A DNA stretch of 58,683 nucleotides from the NCBI RefSeq assembly GCF_920888515.1, contig NZ_CAKKTM010000026.1, positions 1 through 58,683 of the forward strand, in the 5' to 3' direction. Within the stretch, counting starts at the first letter, position 1, and each line of letters starts with the position of its first letter. This DNA is from Protofrankia sp. CiP1_Cm_nod1. Lineage in GTDB: Bacteria; Actinomycetota; Actinomycetes; Frankiales; Frankiaceae. A program made the translations under genes and the position numbers. Under the pieces are notes generated by a model that did no database searches, was not told the origin of the DNA, and saw only the letters and a list, made by a program, of their open reading frames with translations. This document shows positions 16,283-25,010 of the stretch, piece by piece.

Positions 16283-17289
16283 GGGTGCAGGGCCGCGGCC
16301 AGGGCTTCGACGCCTTGGACGCCGGCGAGGTTCGTCGAGTTCCACTGCGGGAGAAAGACGATGGTGCTGGTGCGGACGGCGGTGACCGTAGGCAGTGTCC
16401 TGGCGAGGAAGGTCCGGGCGTCGGTCTGGCTCTCGCCGCCGCTGAGCAGGTACACGAGTGTGGCCGGGTCGTCCTTGATGATGGTTTCCTTCGACAGCTC
16501 GCCGTAGTACTGGCCCGCGGGGAGTGCACCGGCGTAGATGTTGCGGGCACCGGCGCGCCGGGCGATGTCGGTGTAGACGCCGTCGTAGGTGTAGATCGAG
16601 CCGTTGTAGGTGCTGATCATCGCGACGGGTACGGGTGGCTGGCCGTCGACTTTCGCCGTCACCGCGGCGAGGCGGGTGTCGATGTCGGAGCTCAGCTGGG
16701 CCGCCTTCTCCTCCACGCCGAAGATGCGGCCCAGGGTGTTCAGGTCGGTGGTGACGTCGGTGACCTTCGCCCTGGTCGCGTCGTCGGTGCAGAAGCCGCT
16801 GAGGATCAGGACCGGGGTTCCTCGGGCGGTGAGGTCGTCGAGGGTGGGCAGCTGCTGGCCGTCGAAGAGGTACGAGCCGTCCGCCCAGATCAGGTCGGGA
16901 CGCGCGGCGAGGAGTTGTTCCCGTGTCGGCGCGCTCTCGCTGAGGACGGGGATGGCGGTGACAGCCGCGGCGTAGGCGGGCTCGGGGCTGCCGTTGCTGG
17001 TGTTGTACTGGCCCACGATCTTCTCCCCGAGTCCGAGCGCCGCGAGAAGATCGGTGTTGGTGGGCCACCCGGAGATGACCCTGGTGGGCGCCCGGTCGAA
17101 CCGCAGGGTGCGTCCGCAGTTGTTCACGCTGACCGGATAGCCGGCCTGGCTGCCGACGGCACCGGGCTGCTGTCCAGCCGGCGTCGAGGACGGCGCGGAG
17201 GAGTCGCCACAGGCGGTGGATGCCATGGCGGTGGCCAGGAGGGCCAGACCGAACGCGAGCGCCGTTCTCGGGGCGCGGCGGGTGATCAT
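16279..17289 (-). CDS. FecB/BtuF-type substrate-binding lipoprotein
   Basis: A 336-residue periplasmic-type binding protein of the siderophore, haem and cobalamin group. A signal peptide ends in the lipobox STAC (Cys27). The mature protein has the two-lobed pattern of class III binding proteins: PTRVISGWPTNTDLLAALGL, EQLLAARPDLIWADGS and TTDLNTLGRIFGV. It is coupled to the ATPase gene upstream and the MFS gene downstream by ATGA overlaps. The ligand is unknown; the context suggests a metal-peptide complex or other metallophore. Confidence 0.88.
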   Translation of the reverse strand: MITRRAPRTALAFGLALLATAMASTACGDSSAPSSTPAGQQPGAVGSQAGYPVSVNNCGRTLRFDRAPTRVISGWPTNTDLLAALGLGEKIVGQYNTSNGSPEPAYAAAVTAIPVLSESAPTREQLLAARPDLIWADGSYLFDGQQLPTLDDLTARGTPVLILSGFCTDDATRAKVTDVTTDLNTLGRIFGVEEKAAQLSSDIDTRLAAVTAKVDGQPPVPVAMISTYNGSIYTYDGVYTDIARRAGARNIYAGALPAGQYYGELSKETIIKDDPATLVYLLSGGESQTDARTFLARTLPTVTAVRTSTIVFLPQWNSTNLAGVQGVEALAAALHP

Positions 17290-18188
17290 ATGGTTCCTTC
17301 CAGGGAGAAGGTCGCGCTGTCAGGTGCCGGTGCTGGCGGGGTGGACGGCTCCCGTGGTGGTGGCAGCGGCTGCTGGACGAGCGGCTGCCGGGTGGCGGGC
17401 GGTGGCGGTTGGCCACCGGTCAGCGAGGTGAACGCGAAGTGCGGCCGTCCGGTGAGCGGATGGGTTCCGCGGTGGGCGTGCACCCCGAAGACCGTGCGCA
17501 GCAGGTCGGGAGTGAGGACTTCGGTGGGGGTGCCCGCGGCGACGACCCGGCCATCGGCCATGACGTGGACCACGTCGCAGTACGCGGCGGCGAGGTCGAG
17601 GTCGTGCAGTGCGGCGAGGACGGTGATCCCCAGCGAGTGAATCAGGTCGAGCAGGTCGAGCCGCGACCCGATGTCGAGGTGATTGGTGGGTTCGTCGAGC
17701 ACGAGCAGGCGGGGCTGCTGGGCCAGTGCCCGGGCCAGCAGGACCCGTTGCTTCTCCCCGCCGGACAGCGAGGTGAACGGTCGCTGTGCCTTCTCGGCCA
17801 TCCGTACGGTGCGCAACGCCTCGTCGATGATCTTTTTGTCGCCCGGGGAGGTGGGGCTCCAGGCGTTCTGGTGCGGGAGGCGGCCGGTGCTGACCACGTC
17901 GCGCACCGACAGAGCGACGTCGCCACCGTGTTCCTGCGCGAGTGCGCCCACCTGTCGGGCGGCGGCCCGCGGTCCCAGGTCTCGGTGCAGGTCGCGGCCG
18001 TCGAGCAGCACCGTTCCGGAATGCGGTCGCAGGGCGTGGTAGACGGTCTTGAGCGCGGTGGACTTGCCGCTGCCGTTCGGTCCGAGTAGCCCGACGAAGG
18101 TCCCGGGAGCGCAGTCGACGGTCAGGTCCCGCACGATCGCGGCCCGGTCGATACGGACCTCGACGCGTTCGATGCGCAGTCCGGTCAC
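17286..18188 (-). CDS. FecE-type ABC importer ATPase
   Basis: A 300-residue ABC ATPase of the iron-siderophore/B12 group. Motifs: Walker A GPNGSGKST (about residues 36-44), signature LSGGEKQR, Walker B LLVLDEPTNHLD, and switch His in LAALHDLDLAA. The GTG at 18188 overlaps the permease stop (GTGA), so the long open N-terminal extension upstream is not part of it. The C-terminal 45 residues are an unusual Pro-rich tail. It drives uptake through the permease at 18185. Confidence 0.9.
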   Translation of the reverse strand: MTGLRIERVEVRIDRAAIVRDLTVDCAPGTFVGLLGPNGSGKSTALKTVYHALRPHSGTVLLDGRDLHRDLGPRAAARQVGALAQEHGGDVALSVRDVVSTGRLPHQNAWSPTSPGDKKIIDEALRTVRMAEKAQRPFTSLSGGEKQRVLLARALAQQPRLLVLDEPTNHLDIGSRLDLLDLIHSLGITVLAALHDLDLAAAYCDVVHVMADGRVVAAGTPTEVLTPDLLRTVFGVHAHRGTHPLTGRPHFAFTSLTGGQPPPPATRQPLVQQPLPPPREPSTPPAPAPDSATFSLEGTI

Positions 18189-19315
18189 GAGGTGCCTCCG
18201 GGGTTGCCGCGCCGCAGCAGGACAAGGAAGAACGGAACGCCGGCGACAGCGGTGACGATGGTCAGCGGCAGTTCGAGCGGTTGGGTCACCGTCCGCGCGG
18301 CGAGGTCTGCCAGCACGAGGAAGTTGCCGCCGAGCAGGGCGGTCAGCGGCAGCAGTCGGCGGTGGTCGGCGCCCACCAGCAGGCGGACACAGTGCGGGGC
18401 GATCAGGCCGACGAACTGCACCCCGCCGGCGACCGCGATGACGGTTCCGGTGAGCAGCGCGGCGATGACGAGCAGCTCGGTGCGCAGCGCGCTGACCGCG
18501 ACCCCGGCGGAGGCGGCCATGTCGTCGCCGAGGAGCAGCGCGTTGAGGGTCCGTCCGCGCAGGATGAGCCAGCAGGTGCACACCGTGACGATGGCGGCGG
18601 GCGGGCCCAGCTTGTGCCAGTCGGCGCCGGACACCATCCCGAGCAGCCAGAACAGGAGGTGCGCGAGCTGATTACTGGACACGCGCAGCTGTAGGAAGCT
18701 GGTCGCGGCCTGCAGCAGGTACCCGAGAGCGACGCCGGCCAGCAGAAGTCGGGTCGGTTCGACACGCCCCGCCCGCCGGCCCAGCACGAGCACCGCGCCC
18801 AGGGTGAGGACGGCGCCGGCGAAGGCGGCGCCGGACACGCCCAATGTGGACAGCCAGCCGGCGGCACCGGATCCGCCGGCGCCGGCGAGCGTGAGCACCG
18901 CGGCGGCACCGAGGGACGCCCCCGACGAGACGCCGAGGACGTAGGGGTCGGCCAGCGGGTTGCGCACGACCACCTGCAGCGTGGCGCCGGCGACCGCGAG
19001 TCCCGCACCGACGACGAAGGCGAGCAGGACCCGCGGGGTGCGAACCTGCCAGATGATCTCGTCGTCGGCTCCGGGCCGGCTGTCCACACCGAAGGCGGGC
19101 CCGACGACGTGGGCGACGACGCTCGACCAGACCTCACGCAGCGGAAGCCGGACCGCGCCCACACTGATCGCGACCGCGAGGATCAGGGGTGTCGCGACGA
19201 TCAGGACCGAGAGGACGAGCCTGAACCGGGTCTGTTCGGAGACCGCCGCGCGGGGGGCTGGGTGTGCGGGCGACGAGGCGACCGCGCTGTTGGCGTACAG
19301 AGCCTCTCCCAACAA
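18185..19315 (-). CDS. FecCD-family ABC permease
   Basis: A 376-residue permease of the FecCD/BtuC family, probably a homodimer since it is the only permease in the operon. About nine or ten helices; family motifs include REVWSSVVAHVVGPAFG, RTPRVLLAFVVGAGLAVAGA, NPLADPYVLGVSSGASLGA and the ATPase-contacting VGLIAPHCVRLLVGADHRRLLP. First gene of the importer operon. The start is unclear: TTG at 19315 is the most upstream possibility, and a Zur-like site overlaps it. Confidence 0.88.
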   Translation of the reverse strand: MLGEALYANSAVASSPAHPAPRAAVSEQTRFRLVLSVLIVATPLILAVAISVGAVRLPLREVWSSVVAHVVGPAFGVDSRPGADDEIIWQVRTPRVLLAFVVGAGLAVAGATLQVVVRNPLADPYVLGVSSGASLGAAAVLTLAGAGGSGAAGWLSTLGVSGAAFAGAVLTLGAVLVLGRRAGRVEPTRLLLAGVALGYLLQAATSFLQLRVSSNQLAHLLFWLLGMVSGADWHKLGPPAAIVTVCTCWLILRGRTLNALLLGDDMAASAGVAVSALRTELLVIAALLTGTVIAVAGGVQFVGLIAPHCVRLLVGADHRRLLPLTALLGGNFLVLADLAARTVTQPLELPLTIVTAVAGVPFFLVLLRRGNPGGTS

Positions 19316-19327
19316 GAACGATTTTGA
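19313..19327. promoter_or_regulatory. Zur-like operator E, importer operon
   Basis: CAAGAACGATTTTGA; its reverse complement matches 10 of 15 positions of the Zur core as I recall it (TGAAAATCATTTTCA). It lies at the start of the permease gene, where a repressor would block the permease-ATPase-binding protein-MFS operon. Confidence 0.4.
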
Positions 19328-19451
19328 TCACAAGGAGAGGACCTCCGACGTGCGGCAGCGAGTCGGAGTCCTCGCAGGCCAGGGCCGGTCGAGCAGAGCG
19401 GCTGGTCCACGCGGGTGGAGTTCGAGGAGTTGGGCGGAGTCCGATCGGCGC

Positions 19452-20849
19452 TCAGTGCGGCAGGGGCGTTGCCGGCAGGGATGCCGTCCGGGGCAGGGAC
19501 CGGGCGGCGGGTAGCCGCTGGCCGCCGAGGAGGGGCATCCCGATCGGGGCGTTGCAGTACAGGCCGGGAACGATCACCCGGGTGACGTGCAGCCCGGCGC
19601 GGTGGACGTCCGCGGTGGTGACGTCCACCGCCACGGCCCGATGCCCGCGAGAGGCGAGCCGGTCGACGAGGACCGACAGCCGCCGGTCCGGGGTCGGCGT
19701 GGCCGGCGGGGCGAGATCCGCCAGGCTGGTCTCCCCGGTGACGGCGTCCGCGAGCTCGCGGTGGAACTCCGCGCGCACGGCCGGGTCGAGGTGCAGTTGA
19801 AGATGGCAGCCGTAGTCGACGACGTCGGAGAGGTCCCGGCGATAGGACTTCCGGTAGGCACGGTCGGCCCGCCACGCTTTGAGCGGGCTGGTCGGGCTGG
19901 TCGCCATCCGGGCGTAGGAACCGGTCGGGTCGTCGTAGTCCGCGACGAACAACTGCAGCTGCAACGCTTCGCCGTATGCCTTCATCGCCGCGTCGAGGGG
20001 ATCGTGGTGCACTCCCATGCCGAGCGTGAGGTAGCCGGTGTGCCTGTCCGCGACGAGCGCGCCGATGACCGGCTCGGAGAACTCGTCGTCGAAGACGAGG
20101 AAACGCACGTCGAGGACACCCCGCGGGCCCTGGCAGAAGTCACGTAGCCATCGGGGTGGGACGGCCTGGCGTAGCCCACGCCCGCCGTACCAGGACAGCG
20201 TCATGGCGTCGCGTTCGATCACTTCCAGCAACGCCCCGGTCTCGGCCGACAGCCGGTCGGCGCCCGCGGCGAGACCGGCCTGCATGACCGGGTTGGTCCG
20301 GGGCACCTGGTTGCCGGCCGACGGCGCGTTCCACGAGACCCAGACCAGCGAGGCGGGAACGAGAACCGGGGCACCGGTACGCAGGTCGCGACCGTGAGCC
20401 CACTGCTGGACGAGGTCCGTGGTCATCGGGACCAGGGGGAATCCCGGGGTCTCGTACTGCGCCCGCGCATAGAGCGCGAGACTGCCCGGATCGACGGCGT
20501 CGACCCCCGCGTCGGCCAGTTCGGCGTGGCTGGCGCTGATCAGCCCAGGTGGAACGAGGTTGCCGCAGTACCGCTCAGCGGCCTCGCCCAGCGCCGCCGC
20601 GACGGTGCGCCGTGGGTCGGCGAAACCGTACCCCGCGCCGGTGGCGTCCGCCGGCCACGGCCCGAACCGGGTCGTGTCACACAACCATGCGTGGGTCAGT
20701 GCGAACGACGGGGGAAACCACGACGGCACGGCGCGTGGCACCAGGCGACGCACGATTCCGGTTCTTCCGTCGACGAGCCGGGGATAAGGGACACCGTCCG
20801 TTGTCGCGTCAGGAACGGCCCCCGTAGCGGTGCTCATTTCCGTCGCCAT
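19452..20849 (-). CDS. YcaO-domain RiPP-modifying enzyme 1
   Basis: A 465-residue YcaO protein. YcaO enzymes use ATP to activate peptide backbone amides, giving azolines, thioamides or amidines. Nucleotide-binding acidic motifs are present: GEAAERYCGN (Glu89, Glu92, Arg93) and LLEVIERDA (Glu209, Glu212). The C-terminus is Pro-rich (SLPATPLPH), like the PxPxP tail of azoline-forming members. It shares motifs and length with the second YcaO, so the pair arose by duplication, but they are clearly divergent. It lies 112 bp after that gene, so it is probably in the same operon. No fused E1-like domain is present. Confidence 0.88.
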   Translation of the reverse strand: MATEMSTATGAVPDATTDGVPYPRLVDGRTGIVRRLVPRAVPSWFPPSFALTHAWLCDTTRFGPWPADATGAGYGFADPRRTVAAALGEAAERYCGNLVPPGLISASHAELADAGVDAVDPGSLALYARAQYETPGFPLVPMTTDLVQQWAHGRDLRTGAPVLVPASLVWVSWNAPSAGNQVPRTNPVMQAGLAAGADRLSAETGALLEVIERDAMTLSWYGGRGLRQAVPPRWLRDFCQGPRGVLDVRFLVFDDEFSEPVIGALVADRHTGYLTLGMGVHHDPLDAAMKAYGEALQLQLFVADYDDPTGSYARMATSPTSPLKAWRADRAYRKSYRRDLSDVVDYGCHLQLHLDPAVRAEFHRELADAVTGETSLADLAPPATPTPDRRLSVLVDRLASRGHRAVAVDVTTADVHRAGLHVTRVIVPGLYCNAPIGMPLLGGQRLPAARSLPRTASLPATPLPH

Positions 20850-20861
20850 CTCTCGCTGTCT

Positions 20862-20940
20862 CGTCGTTTCGTCATTTCTCGCCGTTTCGCCACTTCTCGC
20901 CGTCTCGTCGTTTCTTGCGGTCTCGTCGTTTCTTGCAGTC
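20862..20940. repeat. Degenerate tandem repeat between YcaO genes
   Basis: Six or so imperfect copies of a TCTCGTCGTTTC-like 12-16-bp unit, pyrimidine-rich on the plus strand, fill most of the gap between the two YcaO genes. Confidence 0.6.
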
Positions 20941-20961
20941 CCGCAATCACGCGCGGAACCG

Positions 20962-22323
20962 TCAGGCCAGCGGTAGGGGTTGGTTCACCAGGTCGTCCTG
21001 GGTCAGCGGCGCCGTGCTCCAGCCCATGGCGACGGGCACGTCGTAGAGCCGGCGCCCACCGCGCAGCGGATAGGCCGGCGGCCCGTTGCCGACCAGTCCG
21101 GGAACGACGACACGAACCACGCGCAGCCCGGTACGCGCGACGTCCGGCGTGGTGAGATCGACGGCCACGGCATGCAGTCCGGCCATGCTCAGGTGTTCGA
21201 GGTAGGCGGCGTGGGGGCTCGCAGCCTTTACCGGACAGATTGCGTCAAGCGCGATGCTGGTCTGCGGGCACAGCCGATCCCAGGCGCCTCGCTGAAGGGC
21301 CGGGTCGAGGTAGAGCTGCGCGATCGCCGGAAGGTCCACCAGCTCCCGGTAGTCCGCGCTCACCGACGCCCCGTAGCGGCGGTCGGCGCGAAACGGCAGG
21401 AAGACATGCTCTTCGATGTCGCCCGCCGCGACCGCCCGCCACACATCGCTGTCGGGGGCCGCGAGCTGCCGGGTCAGCGTGAGCAGTTGCAGGGACTCCA
21501 CCAGCGCTTTCACCGCGGCGGCGGACGGATCGGCGCGGCAGGCGCTGCCGAACGCGATGATGCCGTCGGCCTCGTCCGCGAGAAAGGCCCCGAGGACAGG
21601 AACCCCCAGCTGGGAGGGGACGGCGAGCAGTCGGACGGTCAGGGGGCGATCCCGGTACGGCCGGCCCAGCTGACCGGTCACCACGCCCCCATCGGTCACC
21701 GCATGTGTCGGTGCGCCGGAGGCCCACCAGATCGTGGTCGCGTCCCGTTCGAACAGCTCCTCCAAAGCCGCCGTCTCCGCATCGGCCCGACTCACCCCGG
21801 CCGCGATCCCCGAGTACATGAGAGCGTTCGTCGGCGGCTCAGCGCGATGCGGGCCGTGGAAGTAGTCGAGATAGACCAGTGAGGCCGGCACGAGCACGCT
21901 GTCACCGCTGACCAGATCCCTGCCTGTCGCCCAGGCAACCTCTAGATCGCGGGTGAAGCGGACGAACGGGAAGCCTGCCGCGGCGTACTGCCGGTCGGAG
22001 TACAACGCGAACTCCCACGGATCAGTCGCGGCAATCCCCCGCGCGCGCAGCGCCTCCCAGCTCGCGACCGGCAGCACCGCCGGCACGGCGTTGCCGCAGT
22101 AGCGCTCCACCGCTTCACCGATCGCCGCACCACGCGCCCGCCCGGCGTCACCGAGGGTGGCACCGAATCCGAACCCGTCCGCCCGCCACCCGGCGAACCT
22201 GTCGACGCGGGCCACCCGAGCGCTACGCCCCAGCCAGCCCGCCGGCATGCCGGGAGCAGGCGGCTGATCGACCACCGCTGTCAGCAGCCCCAGCCGGGAA
22301 TCGACGAGATCCTCGACGGTCAC
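20962..22323 (-). CDS. YcaO-domain RiPP-modifying enzyme 2
   Basis: A 453-residue YcaO protein with the same core motifs as its neighbour: GEAVERYCGN (Glu70, Glu73, Arg74) and LEELFERDA (Glu189, Glu192). The C-terminus ends in QPLPLA, a Pro-rich tail as in cyclodehydratase-type YcaOs. Its start overlaps the stop of the hydrolase gene, so it is translationally coupled. Two YcaOs suggest two backbone modifications, or one modification by a heteromer. The predicted precursor has no Cys and only one Thr and one Ser per repeat, so thiazoles are excluded. Confidence 0.88.
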   Translation of the reverse strand: MTVEDLVDSRLGLLTAVVDQPPAPGMPAGWLGRSARVARVDRFAGWRADGFGFGATLGDAGRARGAAIGEAVERYCGNAVPAVLPVASWEALRARGIAATDPWEFALYSDRQYAAAGFPFVRFTRDLEVAWATGRDLVSGDSVLVPASLVYLDYFHGPHRAEPPTNALMYSGIAAGVSRADAETAALEELFERDATTIWWASGAPTHAVTDGGVVTGQLGRPYRDRPLTVRLLAVPSQLGVPVLGAFLADEADGIIAFGSACRADPSAAAVKALVESLQLLTLTRQLAAPDSDVWRAVAAGDIEEHVFLPFRADRRYGASVSADYRELVDLPAIAQLYLDPALQRGAWDRLCPQTSIALDAICPVKAASPHAAYLEHLSMAGLHAVAVDLTTPDVARTGLRVVRVVVPGLVGNGPPAYPLRGGRRLYDVPVAMGWSTAPLTQDDLVNQPLPLA

Positions 22324-24047
22324 GACGCACTCCCCCCGCCGACACTCATCGCCACGCCGGCCCGCTGGGTACCGATGTCGCGGGTGGCCGAGGTGTCCTC
22401 GTCCATCCGTGCCGCCGTTCCCATGGTCAACAGGACCAGGCGGGTGCCGGTCTGCCCCGATCCGACCAGTACTGTCTGCGCGCAGACGCGCGTCGTCGTG
22501 GTCGTGTAGCGGTTCCGCCCCGCGCCCAGGTTGCGTGCCAGATTCGGATGATCACTGCTGGTGATCTCCAGGACCAGCCGTGCGCCAGCCGGCACCCGCT
22601 CCGCCGCACCGGACAACACGATCGTCCCGGTAACCACAGACCCAGGGCGCGCCGCCCAGGTGGCGCTACCAAACGCGAGCTCGTAGGCAGGGCCGACAGG
22701 CAACCAGGCAAGCACCCGGACAATCCAGTCGGCCTCGACGGCGTCCGTCGACACGGCCAGTTCCACCGTGGCGGAGCCGACCATCGTCACCGCTGCCGCC
22801 AGCGGCTCGGAGACGAAACGGACGGCATCCGGACGGGCGAGCAACGCTCGACGGTCCGCGCCAGGCACGGTCGAGGGAAACGGATCCCGCGGGTCGTAGC
22901 GGAAGCCGCATGATGCGTCCGGGCCAGGCCGGTCCGCGGTCAAGGTCCCGTCAGCGCGGGCGTGCCAGACAGCCTCGCTGACCTCCTGCGGCGGCCAGTC
23001 GTCGCCAATGGACCACTCGTCAGCGCCGCGGATGAAGACCTCGGCGCCGGACGCGGCCGTCTCCGGGACGGTGACCGCGGCCGTGCCGGCGGCTCCGTCC
23101 GCGGGCGTGGGCGTCGCGCGCTCCGTCAGCACCTCGCGCAACCAGCTGACGCAGCTCGCCGCGAAGTCGTAACGTGAGCTCGGTCCATGGTCACGATCGG
23201 CGACCCGGGTCGTCGTGGCGAAGGCGAGGTCGTGCCCCCATGCCCCGATGAGCAGACGCCGCGGCGGTCGGGGCGTCACCGCCGAACCGACGAGCCGCCA
23301 GTGCTCCAACGTCTCGGAGATCAACAGGTCGTACCAGCCACCCACGTGGAACGCGGCGGCGCGGACGGCCGCGAGCTCGCCGTCGGTGAACGCCTCCGGC
23401 CCTGGCTCCGTGCCAGTCCGCAGAATGTCACCCCAATGCGGCAGGACAGTCCCCATCCGCTCCGGCAGCTCACACACCGGCAGGTGATCCAAAACGTCCG
23501 GCTGACGCGCATGCACCAGCCGGACCAGACCATCCCGGCTGGTGCGGGCATCGGCGCGTTCCAACCACCAGTACGCGTGCTCAGCCAGGCGCAGAATGCC
23601 ACCGGGCTCGAACTTCGTACGGTGCAGACCCATCGACGGACCAAGACTCACGACCGCCCGCACCGCGTCGGGCCGCTCCACCGCCAGCGCCCAGGCGGTG
23701 TATCCGGCGTACGAGCCGCCGTAGGCCACCAACCTGCCGTCGCTCCAGGGCTGGGACAGGATCCAGTCCACCAGCGCGGCGCCGTCGGCCCGCTCATCCC
23801 GGTACGGCCGCCACGTACCCTCCGAGTCGTACCGGCCCCGGACATCCTGCACCACGTAGCCGAATCCACGCTCAGTCCAGCCCTGCCCCTCGGCAAGGTG
23901 GGCGGAGCGCCCGTAGGCGGTACGCGTGACGATCACCGGAACCGGCCAGGTGGCACGTGGCGGAACATGGGCATCCACCGCGAGCGGCGTGCCATCACCC
24001 CCTGCCACCGTCAGGTTCACCCACGCACCGGCGGCCGTGGCCTTCAT
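22320..24047 (-). CDS. CocE/NonD-family (S15-like) hydrolase
   Basis: A 575-residue alpha/beta hydrolase of the X-Pro dipeptidyl-peptidase/CocE group. The signature VVQDVRGRYDSEG is followed by the nucleophile elbow YGGSYAGYTAW (Ser112), and GAWGHD probably carries the catalytic His. A C-terminal jelly-roll-like domain (from about residue 350) is typical. ATG at 24047 overlaps the upstream stop (ATGA). Group members cleave after Pro or act on esters or amides. In a RiPP operon with a Pro-rich precursor, leader removal, cutting between repeats or amide hydrolysis are all possible. No signal peptide, so it is cytoplasmic. Confidence 0.85.
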   Translation of the reverse strand: MKATAAGAWVNLTVAGGDGTPLAVDAHVPPRATWPVPVIVTRTAYGRSAHLAEGQGWTERGFGYVVQDVRGRYDSEGTWRPYRDERADGAALVDWILSQPWSDGRLVAYGGSYAGYTAWALAVERPDAVRAVVSLGPSMGLHRTKFEPGGILRLAEHAYWWLERADARTSRDGLVRLVHARQPDVLDHLPVCELPERMGTVLPHWGDILRTGTEPGPEAFTDGELAAVRAAAFHVGGWYDLLISETLEHWRLVGSAVTPRPPRRLLIGAWGHDLAFATTTRVADRDHGPSSRYDFAASCVSWLREVLTERATPTPADGAAGTAAVTVPETAASGAEVFIRGADEWSIGDDWPPQEVSEAVWHARADGTLTADRPGPDASCGFRYDPRDPFPSTVPGADRRALLARPDAVRFVSEPLAAAVTMVGSATVELAVSTDAVEADWIVRVLAWLPVGPAYELAFGSATWAARPGSVVTGTIVLSGAAERVPAGARLVLEITSSDHPNLARNLGAGRNRYTTTTTRVCAQTVLVGSGQTGTRLVLLTMGTAARMDEDTSATRDIGTQRAGVAMSVGGGSAS

Positions 24048-24931
24048 GCGTGCACCGCGGCGGCCGGAACGCTGAGGGCGGACCCGCCATCCGGTCGGGC
24101 CGGGTCGAAGACCACCGGCAGGGGCAGCACCGGGTGGCGCGCCACCGAACCCAGTGCGGCGACCTCCACCTGGACGTCGACCTCCGGTAGCCGGTCGGAC
24201 GTCCACCAGGCTTCGATCTCGGCCAGCAACAGACCCGCCACCATGGCCAGCACGCCCCGTCCGGGCCAGGGGACCTCGGGGTGCATCTCGCCGGACCGGT
24301 CCAGCCAGGCCCAGTGGGCCAGCAGTTCCTCGGGCGCATCGGCAGCAGCGAGCCGACGACCACGCACATCCTCATAGCCCGCCGTACGCCCGGGGACGGT
24401 CAGTGGACCGGCGAACAACGACAGGCCCTCCGCGTGACAGCGCGTCCACGCCGTGGAGTGCGCCCGGCACCACCGCTCCACCTGACGCCAGTGCGTGTCA
24501 GGCAACCAGTGTGCGCAGTCCACCAGCACATCCGCGCCCATCACGGCCTCCTCGTCGACCGGACCGCGCCGCACGCGCACCCAGTCAGCCGCAAGGTCCC
24601 CGACAAGCTGGGCGACCGGACCGTCCCCGGAAACGTGCAGCAGCGGTGGGGTGGTCCGGGCCGGCGTCGATGCTCCGTCGCCTCCGTCGATCAGGACGCC
24701 CCGATCGGCCAGCGCCTGAACCAGCTGCGCGAGCCCGGACTCCGAGCTCGCGTCCCCCTCCGCGGCAGGCGCAGGCCCCGATCCCACGGGCCCGCTCACC
24801 CGTAGCCGATCCCGCAGCTGGGCGACCACCTCCGACGGTCCCAGCACCCGCAGGAACACCTCGCCCGGTCCGACCACACGCCAGCTCCCGTCCGGGAGCG
24901 GATAGAGGTGATGGCCATCGGCCAGCTTCAT
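24044..24931 (-). CDS. Putative RiPP leader-binding (ocin-ThiF-like) protein
   Basis: A 295-residue protein without a clear catalytic motif. The N-terminal 45 residues (HHLYPLPDGSWRVVGPGEVF...) resemble the winged-helix RiPP recognition element that binds leader peptides. The middle contains GPLTVPGRTAGYEDVRGRRL, resembling the GPLvvPGrTpC...C..LR stretch of E1/ThiF-like TOMM partner proteins, but the Zn-binding cysteines are absent. It is the first biosynthetic gene after the precursor and is coupled to the hydrolase gene. It probably presents the precursor to the YcaO enzymes. The assignment rests on weak similarity plus context. Confidence 0.6.
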   Translation of the reverse strand: MKLADGHHLYPLPDGSWRVVGPGEVFLRVLGPSEVVAQLRDRLRVSGPVGSGPAPAAEGDASSESGLAQLVQALADRGVLIDGGDGASTPARTTPPLLHVSGDGPVAQLVGDLAADWVRVRRGPVDEEAVMGADVLVDCAHWLPDTHWRQVERWCRAHSTAWTRCHAEGLSLFAGPLTVPGRTAGYEDVRGRRLAAADAPEELLAHWAWLDRSGEMHPEVPWPGRGVLAMVAGLLLAEIEAWWTSDRLPEVDVQVEVAALGSVARHPVLPLPVVFDPARPDGGSALSVPAAAVHA

Positions 24932-24970
24932 CGAGAACCCTTCACTGACTGAGAAGGCACGCGCCGGGGA

Positions 24971-25002
24971 CCGGGTCCCGGCAGGAACACGCCGGGACCC
25001 GG
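24971..25002 (-). terminator. Hairpin between precursor and enzymes
   Basis: A perfect 12-bp GC-rich stem (CCGGGTCCCGGC with its complement) and 8-nt loop, 8 nt after the precursor stop codon and 39 nt before the next gene. It could attenuate or stabilise the mRNA so that peptide is made in excess over enzymes. Confidence 0.75.
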
Positions 25003-25010
25003 CCGCACAG

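Noticed and set aside
16550..17416. Long minus-strand frames extending the MFS and ATPase genes upstream
   Set aside because: The extensions are shadows of the neighbouring genes in another frame; the coupled starts at 16282 and 18188 fit family lengths.
22320..24206. CocE-type hydrolase starting at 24206
   Set aside because: The first 53 residues would be an Arg/Gly-rich shadow of the upstream gene; the ATG at 24047 overlaps its stop and begins the fold.
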